Shown piece by piece: positions 1-6,159 of a DNA stretch of 6,159 bases; positions within the stretch are counted from its first letter, which is position 1, and each line of letters opens with the position of its first letter. The stretch spans positions 1-6,159 of the forward strand of contig CAIPGD010000312.1 in the NCBI GenBank assembly GCA_903864485.1, written 5' to 3'. A model generated the notes under the pieces. That model was not told the DNA's origin, ran no database searches, and worked only from the letters and a program-made list of their open reading frames with translations. A program made the position numbers and the translations under genes. Source of the stretch: an uncultured bacterium (GTDB lineage Bacteria; Pseudomonadota; Gammaproteobacteria; Burkholderiales; Burkholderiaceae_E).

Positions 1-1959
<1,959 letters not shown>

Positions 1960-2262
1960 TCAGACGCTAGCCGCAGCCTCATTCTCAGCCGGAGCATGCG
2001 CATCGGCCACAGGAATAATGGAGACCGTCTTACGGTTCTGCTCACCACGGACCGAAAACTTCACATGACCGTCTTTGAGGGCAAACAAGGTGTGATCCTT
2101 GCCAATGCCTACATTGACGCCCGGGTGAACACGGGTACCGCGCTGCCGAATGATGATTGAGCCTGCCGAGACCGATTCACCGCCGTAGGCTTTCACGCCC
2201 AGACGTTTGCTTTCGGATTCGCGACCGTTGCGCGTCGAGCCGCCGCCTTTTTTCTGTGCCAT
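1960..2262 (-). CDS. rpmA: 50S ribosomal protein L27
   Basis: Large-subunit protein whose N-terminus reaches toward the peptidyl transferase centre. The 100-residue product begins [18 protein letters not shown], the typical L27 start, followed by [27 protein letters not shown] and [12 protein letters not shown]. Family members are usually about 85 residues. Here the conserved part ends near residue 84 and is followed by a 15-residue Ala/Glu-rich tail ending EAAASV. The ATG at 2262 is 6 bp from the rplU stop, and a GGAG inside the end of rplU can serve as its ribosome binding site. There is no N-terminal extension of the Firmicutes cleaved type. Co-transcribed with rplU, as in nearly all bacteria. 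Confidence 0.97.
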   Translation of the reverse strand: MAQKKGGGSTRNGRESESKRLGVKAYGGESVSAGSIIIRQRGTRVHPGVNVGIGKDHTLFALKDGHVKFSVRGEQNRKTVSIIPVADAHAPAENEAAASV

Positions 2263-2268
2263 TTCCGA

Positions 2269-2580
2269 TCAGCTCCGGATCTCATCAATGCGCAGCTCGG
2301 TGTAGTTCTGCCGATGCCCTTGATGCTTCTGATAATGCTTACGGCGGCGCATCTTAAAAATGCGCACCTTGTCGCCACGACCTTGAGAGAGCACCGTGAC
2401 AGCCACCGAAGCCCCGGGAACCAGAGGTGAACCAACAACGATTCCGTCGTCTTTGCCCACCGCCAGCACCTCTTCGAGCGTGATGACTGCCCCGATGTCC
2501 GCCGGTATCTGTTCTACTTTCAATTTTTCTCCGACGGCAACGCGATACTGCTTGCCACCGGTTTTTATAACCGCGTACAT
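2269..2580 (-). CDS. rplU: 50S ribosomal protein L21
   Basis: Large-subunit ribosomal protein that binds 23S rRNA and needs L20 for assembly. The product is 103 residues, the same length as in E. coli. It begins [14 protein letters not shown] and contains the basic C-terminal block [16 protein letters not shown] (77-91 region) and the ending YTELRIDEI. The frame stays open upstream to an ATG at 2679, but the extra 33 residues do not resemble L21. The ATG at 2580 has an AGGGA ribosome binding site 8 bases ahead (2589-2593), and the likely promoter (2615-2643) lies inside the longer frame, so 2580 is the start. First gene of the rplU-rpmA-obgE-proB operon. Confidence 0.97.
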   Translation of the reverse strand: MYAVIKTGGKQYRVAVGEKLKVEQIPADIGAVITLEEVLAVGKDDGIVVGSPLVPGASVAVTVLSQGRGDKVRIFKMRRRKHYQKHQGHRQNYTELRIDEIRS

Positions 2581-2588
2581 GGGGAATG

Positions 2589-2593
2589 TCCCT
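2589..2593 (-). promoter_or_regulatory. Ribosome binding site of rplU
   Basis: AGGGA on the minus strand, 8 bases before the ATG at 2580. It decides the short L21 start over the in-frame ATG at 2679. Confidence 0.65.
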
Positions 2594-2614
2594 GCGAGAA
2601 ACACAGAACCCGCC

Positions 2615-2643
2615 ATGTTATCGATGCGCGGGGCTTGAGTCAA
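2615..2643 (-). promoter_or_regulatory. Sigma70-type promoter of the rplU-rpmA-obgE-proB operon
   Basis: On the minus strand, TTGACT (2643-2638; five of six consensus bases) is separated by exactly 17 bases from TAACAT (2620-2615; four of six). Transcription would begin near 2608 and leave a leader of about 28 bases containing the AGGGA ribosome binding site. Spacing and position relative to rplU are as expected. No start-site mapping is available. Confidence 0.6.
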
Positions 2644-2666
2644 CTCGAATTCAAACCATCGAGTTG
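2641..2666. repeat. Inverted repeat in the rplU/ispB divergent region
   Basis: CAACTCGA (2641-2648) and TCGAGTTG (2659-2666) form a perfect 8-bp inverted repeat with a 10-base spacer. The left arm overlaps the -35 box of the rplU promoter by three bases, and the repeat lies about 36 bases upstream of the ispB -10 box. This placement suits an operator for a dimeric regulator, but no known consensus was recognised, and a chance palindrome is possible. Confidence 0.35.
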
Positions 2667-2701
2667 CCCGACAGCGCAACCAGTCCCCTCCGATCCCCGC
2701 C

Positions 2702-2707
2702 TATAAT
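2702..2707 (+). promoter_or_regulatory. -10 box of the ispB promoter
   Basis: A perfect TATAAT lies 57 bases before the ispB start. A start site near 2714 would give a leader of about 50 bases. The hexamer at the expected -35 position (about 2679-2684, ACCAGT) is a poor match and no extended -10 TGn is present, so the promoter may be weak or depend on an activator. The divergent arrangement and the exact hexamer support it. Confidence 0.5.
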
Positions 2708-2763
2708 CGGGCAATTAACACCCCAGATCGCTTCGCCTAAGACCGTCCTGACTGCAGACCGCC

Positions 2764-3756
2764 TTGACTGACAACAACGCAACAAACGCCAGCGCCACTG
2801 AGCTTTTTCCCGCGATCGCAGAGGACTTGGCAGCCGTCGATCAGGTGATCCGCGATCGGCTGCATTCTGAGGTCGCCCTCGTGCGGACCGTCGCCGACTA
2901 CATTGTTGCGGGCGGTGGCAAGCGTCTGCGGCCGGTCCTGGTCCTTTTGTTTGCCCGGGCCCATGGTGCCCACGCAGATCACCGTCGTCATGTGCTGGCC
3001 GCCGTCGTCGAATTCATCCACACCGCCACGCTGCTTCACGATGATGTCGTCGATGAAAGTGCGATGCGACGCGGCCGCGATACCGCCAACTCGGTGTTTG
3101 GCAATGCGGCCTCGGTCCTGGTCGGTGACTTCCTCTACTCGCGGGCCTTCCAGATGATGGTCAGCGCAGGCGACATGACGATCATGCAGATCCTCGCGGA
3201 TGCCACCAACGTCATCGCCGAAGGTGAAGTCCTGCAACTAATGAATAGCCGGGACGCAGACCTTGACGAGACGCGTTACCTGCAAGTGATCCGCTACAAG
3301 ACAGCCAAACTCTTCGAGGCGGCCGCACGCCTGGGCGCATTGATTGCGGGTGCGGCGAGTCCACTGGTGGACACCGCCGCAGAGTACGGATTGCGCCTAG
3401 GCACGGCCTTTCAGGTCATTGATGATGTGTTGGACTACGCCGGCAACAGCCACGAGATCGGCAAAAACCTGGGGGACGATCTGCGCGAAGGAAAGGTGAC
3501 TCTGCCCCTGATTCACCTCATGCGAACGGGCAGCGCCGCCCATCAGACGCTCGTGCGCAACGCGATCGAAACTGGAGAAGGCGATTTCGACGCAATTGCC
3601 CGCGCTGTCCGCGATCACGGGTCACTGGATTACGCACGGGCCCAAGCACTCTCAGAAGCCGCGATCGCCCGAAACTGCGCCCAAACCTTACCCGCCTCCC
3701 CGTTCCGTGAGGCCTTGATGTCCCTGACCAGTCTTGCCGTTGACCGCGACCGGTAG
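2764..3756 (+). CDS. ispB: Long-chain polyprenyl diphosphate synthase (octaprenyl type)
   Basis: Trans-prenyltransferase that extends farnesyl diphosphate with isopentenyl diphosphate to make the ubiquinone side chain. The 330 residues carry GGGKRLRP 50-57, the first aspartate-rich motif DDVVD 93-97 (with MRRGR 101-105 after it), GEVLQLMN 154-161 and the second motif DDVLD 220-224, followed by GKNLGDDLREGK (233-244). Residue 88, five before the first motif, is alanine; a small residue there fits a long-chain product. The sequence resembles E. coli IspB end to end, including the VDRDR C-terminus, so the octaprenyl call is likely, though exact chain length cannot be read from sequence. The start is TTG: an in-frame stop lies at 2749-2751 and no ATG or GTG occurs before the conserved core. 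No strong ribosome binding site is seen. The stop at 3754-3756 is 26 bases before the next gene. Confidence 0.93.
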   Translation: MTDNNATNASATELFPAIAEDLAAVDQVIRDRLHSEVALVRTVADYIVAGGGKRLRPVLVLLFARAHGAHADHRRHVLAAVVEFIHTATLLHDDVVDESAMRRGRDTANSVFGNAASVLVGDFLYSRAFQMMVSAGDMTIMQILADATNVIAEGEVLQLMNSRDADLDETRYLQVIRYKTAKLFEAAARLGALIAGAASPLVDTAAEYGLRLGTAFQVIDDVLDYAGNSHEIGKNLGDDLREGKVTLPLIHLMRTGSAAHQTLVRNAIETGEGDFDAIARAVRDHGSLDYARAQALSEAAIARNCAQTLPASPFREALMSLTSLAVDRDR

Positions 3757-3782
3757 TGATTAAGGGCTTTGTTTCGAACCTG

Positions 3783-4610
3783 ATGACGACATCGCATTCA
3801 ACCACCCCGATCCGCATTGCCATTGGCGGCCTCGGTGCCATTGGCAAAGCATTGGCCCGACGACTGACGGACGGGAGCGTCCCTGGTGTTGTCTTGGCCG
3901 CGGTGTCTGCCAAGAATCAAGAGAAGGCCAGAGAGTTCATCCACACCCTGCCGCATGCGGTTCCGGTGCTGGAACTGAGTCAGTTGGAACCCGTGGCCGA
4001 TATCGTCGTGGAATGTGCACCGGCGGCGATTCTGGGCGACGTGATTGGTCCGTTCTTGCGCGCCAGAAAAAAGGCGATCGTTCTATCTGTGGGTGCGATT
4101 TTGTTTCGCCCTGATCTGATCGAACTCGCCCGCCAATCGGGCGGAACCATTCTGGTCCCAACCGGCGCCCTGATTGGCTTGGATGCAGTCGTTGCAGCGG
4201 CCGAAGGCGAAATTCACTCGGTTCAAATGATCACCCGCAAGCCCCCCAACGGACTCGCGGGCGCGCCCTACTTAATTGAGCACGGGATCTCAATGGAAGG
4301 GCTGACCGAGCCGCTCAAGGTCTTCACCGGTAACGCTAAAGAAGCGGCCAAAGGGTTTCCGGCCAACCTCAATGTCGTGGTTGCACTGGCGCTGGCCGGG
4401 ATCGGCCCTGACCGAACCATGCTCGAGATCTGGGCAGACCCGACGGTCGTTCGCAATACGCATACCATCACCGTCGATTCAGATTCCGCGAGATTCACCA
4501 TGACCATGGAGAACATCCCGTCCGAGAATCCCAAGACCGGCCGGATCGTCGCTCAAAGTGTCACCGCGCTCCTGCGCAAAATGACCTCGAGCTTTGTCGT
4601 GGGGACCTGA
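3783..4610 (+). CDS. Aspartate dehydrogenase family protein (DUF108/NadX-like)
   Basis: NAD(P)-dependent oxidoreductase of the L-aspartate dehydrogenase family, which interconverts aspartate with iminoaspartate/oxaloacetate and ammonia. The 275 residues open with a Rossmann fold, GLGAIG at 16-21, then VECAP 76-80, SVGA 102-105, PTGALIGLDA 126-135, TRKP 151-154, KEAAKGFPANLNV 186-198, ALAGIGPDRT 203-212, WADP 217-220, H227 in RNTH (the position of the proposed catalytic histidine) and NPKTG 249-253. These blocks match what I recall of the Pseudomonas enzyme (about 267 residues). The ATG at 3783 puts the Rossmann strand at residue 10; a GTG at 3756, overlapping the ispB stop, would add nine residues. 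Neither has a good ribosome binding site. The stop overlaps the next start by one base. No nad gene is nearby, so catabolism or another amino dicarboxylate substrate is as likely as NAD synthesis. Confidence 0.85.
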   Translation: MTTSHSTTPIRIAIGGLGAIGKALARRLTDGSVPGVVLAAVSAKNQEKAREFIHTLPHAVPVLELSQLEPVADIVVECAPAAILGDVIGPFLRARKKAIVLSVGAILFRPDLIELARQSGGTILVPTGALIGLDAVVAAAEGEIHSVQMITRKPPNGLAGAPYLIEHGISMEGLTEPLKVFTGNAKEAAKGFPANLNVVVALALAGIGPDRTMLEIWADPTVVRNTHTITVDSDSARFTMTMENIPSENPKTGRIVAQSVTALLRKMTSSFVVGT

Positions 4611-5293
4611 TGAAATCCTTAATCCCTGAAGAGCGGGAGGCCCTGCGACAGCGCTACCTCCAGGTCGACACGTCGAATGTGGCCGATGTACTCGACACGA
4701 TGGGGCTTTTCCAACAGGGCCTGCATGCGAGCTTTCGGCCCTTTCCCGAGAACGGACCGCGACTTGCAGGCTGGGCCTACACGATTCGCGGTCAGATGAC
4801 GCCATTCCCACTCGGCGGCGATGCGGACAAGATGGCGGCCTGCCAGGGATTGACGGCCGGTGAAATCAGCGTCTGGAGTGGCGACGGTAATGGGATTTGT
4901 TATTTCGGCGAACTGATTGCGCTGGGCATGAAAGAGCGCGGTTGCGCGGGCGCCCTCGTCGACGGCGGCATCCGCGATGTGCGCTGGATCGGCGAGCATG
5001 GGTTTCCGGTGTTTGCACGTTATCGCACCCCCGTCCAGTCAATTGGCCGCTGGAAGGTCAATGCGTGTCAGGTTCCGGTCCTGATGCGGGGCCATGATGA
5101 CGCGGGGGTCATCGTGCGACCCGGAGATTTCATATTGGCTGATGAAGACGGCGCGATTGTGATTCCACAAGAACATGCTGTGAGCGTACTCGCCGAAGCC
5201 GAACGCTTGACCTCGATCGAAACCCAAATTCGAATCGAACTGGCCAACGGACTGACTCTGGCCCAGGCCCTGCAAAAATTTGGTCATGTTTGA
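4610..5293 (+). CDS. RraA-like protein (HMG/CHA aldolase or oxaloacetate decarboxylase family)
   Basis: A 227-residue member of the RraA / MenG-like fold. It is nearer in length to HMG aldolases (about 230) than to the RNase E regulator RraA (about 160). Visible family features are GELIALGMKERGCAGALVDG (100-119), directly followed by the G-I-R-D block with R122 and D123 (substrate and metal positions in the aldolases), and PGDFILADEDGAIVIP (171-186). Characterised relatives cleave 4-hydroxy-4-methyl-2-oxoglutarate or 4-carboxy-4-hydroxy-2-oxoadipate and usually also decarboxylate oxaloacetate; many others have no known activity. The ATG at 4610 overlaps the upstream TGA by one base and follows GGGGA (4601-4605), so translation is coupled to the aspartate dehydrogenase. 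That pairing makes oxaloacetate or a related oxo-acid a plausible substrate. The fold is certain; the reaction is inferred. Confidence 0.82.
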   Translation: MKSLIPEEREALRQRYLQVDTSNVADVLDTMGLFQQGLHASFRPFPENGPRLAGWAYTIRGQMTPFPLGGDADKMAACQGLTAGEISVWSGDGNGICYFGELIALGMKERGCAGALVDGGIRDVRWIGEHGFPVFARYRTPVQSIGRWKVNACQVPVLMRGHDDAGVIVRPGDFILADEDGAIVIPQEHAVSVLAEAERLTSIETQIRIELANGLTLAQALQKFGHV

Positions 5294-5295
5294 GG
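5292..5295 (+). promoter_or_regulatory. Ribosome binding site deciding the nitrile hydratase alpha start
   Basis: GAGG, overlapping the stop of the RraA-like gene, lies 5 bases before the ATG at 5301. It favours this start over the in-frame ATG at 5286 and TTG at 5280, which lie inside the upstream gene. Confidence 0.6.
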
Positions 5296-5300
5296 TTCCC

Positions 5301-5903
5301 ATGTCCGTAAGCACCGAATCCCCATCAGTCGAGCGGATCGCCTCGATCGAAGACCGCTTGGCCGCAATTGAGTCGGTGCTCGAGGACCGAGCGATGCAAC
5401 CGGCCGCGTTCGTCGAAACCTTCAACCATTGGGCGACCAAGGAATGGATCCCAGAGAATGGCGCGAGGTTAGTGGCAAAGGCCTGGTGTGAGCCCGATTT
5501 TCGGGCGCGGCTCCTGGCTGACGGGATTACAGCCATCCGTGAACTGGGTTTGACGATGCCCGCGCATCACCGTCATCTGGTGGCCCTTGAGAACACCGCC
5601 ACGGTACATAACGTGATCTGCTGCACGCTGTGTTCATGTACGGCGTTTACGGTAATCGGCTTGCCACCAGACTGGTACAAGGATCTGGAATATCGGGCGC
5701 GCGTGGTTCGTGAATCGCGTTCGGTTCTGCGTGAAATGGGCCTGGAATTAGCCCCGCACATCGAGATCCGGGTCTGGGATACGACGGCCGACACGCGCTA
5801 CATGGTGTTGCCCGAACGCCCCCCAGGGACCGAAGGCTGGTCGCAAGAGCAACTCACGGCAATGGTGACCAAAGAAGGAATGATCGGGGTCGCCAAGGTT
5901 TAA
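5301..5903 (+). CDS. nthA: Nitrile hydratase alpha subunit
   Basis: Metal-carrying subunit of nitrile hydratase, which hydrates nitriles to amides in the cytoplasm. The 200 residues begin with a helical, heptad-like stretch (about 9-30). They continue with ARLVAKAWCEPDFRARLL (55-72) and the metal claw CTLCSC at 108-113, in which the second and third cysteines are normally oxidised. GLPPDWYK (120-127), YRARVVRESR (131-140), WDTTADTRYMVLPERPPGTE (159-178) and GWSQEQL (179-185) follow. Threonine at 109 is the cobalt-type residue (iron types have serine), but the sequence after the claw resembles the iron-type Rhodococcus subunit as I recall it. Oddities near the claw are Cys107 where valine is usual, and TAFT (114-117) where aromatic and proline residues are common. 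Length is normal for the family. The beta gene follows after 20 bp, in the alpha-beta order. Confidence 0.93.
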   Translation: MSVSTESPSVERIASIEDRLAAIESVLEDRAMQPAAFVETFNHWATKEWIPENGARLVAKAWCEPDFRARLLADGITAIRELGLTMPAHHRHLVALENTATVHNVICCTLCSCTAFTVIGLPPDWYKDLEYRARVVRESRSVLREMGLELAPHIEIRVWDTTADTRYMVLPERPPGTEGWSQEQLTAMVTKEGMIGVAKV

Positions 5904-5923
5904 TCAATGACGGGGGTTTCGAC

Positions 5924-6159
5924 ATGAATGGCATGCACGATCTTGGCGGCAAAGAAGGGTTCGGCCCCATCCGCTATGCGCCCAATGCGCCAGTCTTTCA
6001 CGCCCCCTGGGAGGTCCGCGCAAATGCGCTCTACAGCCTGGCGGTCAAACAGGGCGTCTACAACATGGACGAATACCGCTATGCGATCGAACGCATGGAG
6101 CCCAGGCATTACTTGAGTGCCAGTTACTACGAGCGTTCGCTCACGAGTCTGGCGTCGCT
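5924..6159 (+). CDS. nthB: Nitrile hydratase beta subunit, N-terminal part
   Basis: Partner subunit that closes the active site of nitrile hydratase. The frame is open from the ATG at 5924 to the right edge, giving 78 of about 210-240 expected residues. It begins MNGMHDLGGKEGFGPI, the characteristic beta start (M-[DN]-G-x-H-D-x-G-G), and continues FHAPWE 25-30, Y37 and ERMEPRHY 56-63 with YYER 68-71. R52 aligns with the conserved arginine that salt-bridges to the oxidised cysteines of alpha. A run of five G (5912-5916) 7 bases before the ATG can act as ribosome binding site. An activator/metallochaperone gene would normally follow but is outside the window, so the metal type cannot be cross-checked. 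Confidence 0.92.
   Translation, partial: MNGMHDLGGKEGFGPIRYAPNAPVFHAPWEVRANALYSLAVKQGVYNMDEYRYAIERMEPRHYLSASYYERSLTSLAS

Noticed and set aside
2581..2679. N-terminally extended L21 (136 residues) from the ATG at 2679
   Set aside because: The extra 33 residues do not resemble L21, they span the predicted promoter, and the ATG at 2580 has a good ribosome binding site and the family start.
2737..3237. 166-residue open frame on the minus strand across ispB
   Set aside because: It is antisense to the conserved IspB core, shows no recognisable motif and is a product of GC-rich codon use.
3734..3768. Promoter for the AspDH-nitrile hydratase cluster (TTGCCG or TTGACC as -35)
   Set aside because: No acceptable -10 lies 16-18 bases downstream of either hexamer.
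4610..5293. RNase E inhibitor RraA
   Set aside because: The protein is about 65 residues longer than the regulator and sits in a metabolic operon, so an enzyme of the same fold is more likely.
5301..6159. Thiocyanate hydrolase instead of nitrile hydratase
   Set aside because: The alpha gene precedes a beta gene with a typical nitrile hydratase N-terminus. Thiocyanate hydrolase has separate beta and alpha genes before its metal-binding gamma gene.

Overview
The window suggests a proteobacterium, most likely gamma- or betaproteobacterial. It is GC-rich. It carries the order proB-obgE-rpmA-rplU on the minus strand, facing away from a long-chain polyprenyl diphosphate synthase (ispB) on the plus strand, an arrangement I know from Pseudomonas and relatives. 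Protein sequences such as IspB resemble their enterobacterial counterparts closely along the whole length. The taxonomic call is an inference from gene order and remembered family sequences, not from a search.

Left half (1-2580, minus strand): a housekeeping operon read right to left, rplU (L21), rpmA (L27), obgE (ribosome-assembly GTPase) and proB (glutamate 5-kinase, cut by the window edge at its 3' end). Spacing is 6 bp between rplU and rpmA and 51 bp between rpmA and obgE, where there is a perfect 8-bp-stem hairpin. obgE and proB overlap by 11 bp. The region between rplU and ispB (2581-2763) holds a good sigma70-type promoter toward rplU, a perfect TATAAT box toward ispB and an 8-bp inverted repeat between them.

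Right half (2764-6159, plus strand): ispB, then within 26 bp a tightly packed accessory cluster. It contains an aspartate dehydrogenase-family (DUF108/NadX-like) oxidoreductase, an RraA-like / HMG-aldolase-like protein, and the alpha and beta subunits of a nitrile hydratase (beta cut by the window edge). The dehydrogenase and RraA-like genes overlap by one base and the other gaps are 7 and 20 bp, so these four genes are very probably one transcription unit.

The accessory cluster is the most interesting part. Nitrile hydratase turns a nitrile into an amide. AspDH-family enzymes interconvert aspartate with oxaloacetate plus ammonia. Some RraA-fold proteins are oxaloacetate decarboxylases or HMG/CHA aldolases. 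Together they could form a route from a dicarboxylate-type nitrile such as beta-cyanoalanine, through asparagine and aspartate, to oxaloacetate and pyruvate. That is a hypothesis only: no amidase or asparaginase and no nitrile hydratase activator are visible here. The alpha subunit looks like the Fe-type lineage over much of its length, but has a Co-type threonine in its metal claw and several unusual residues next to it.
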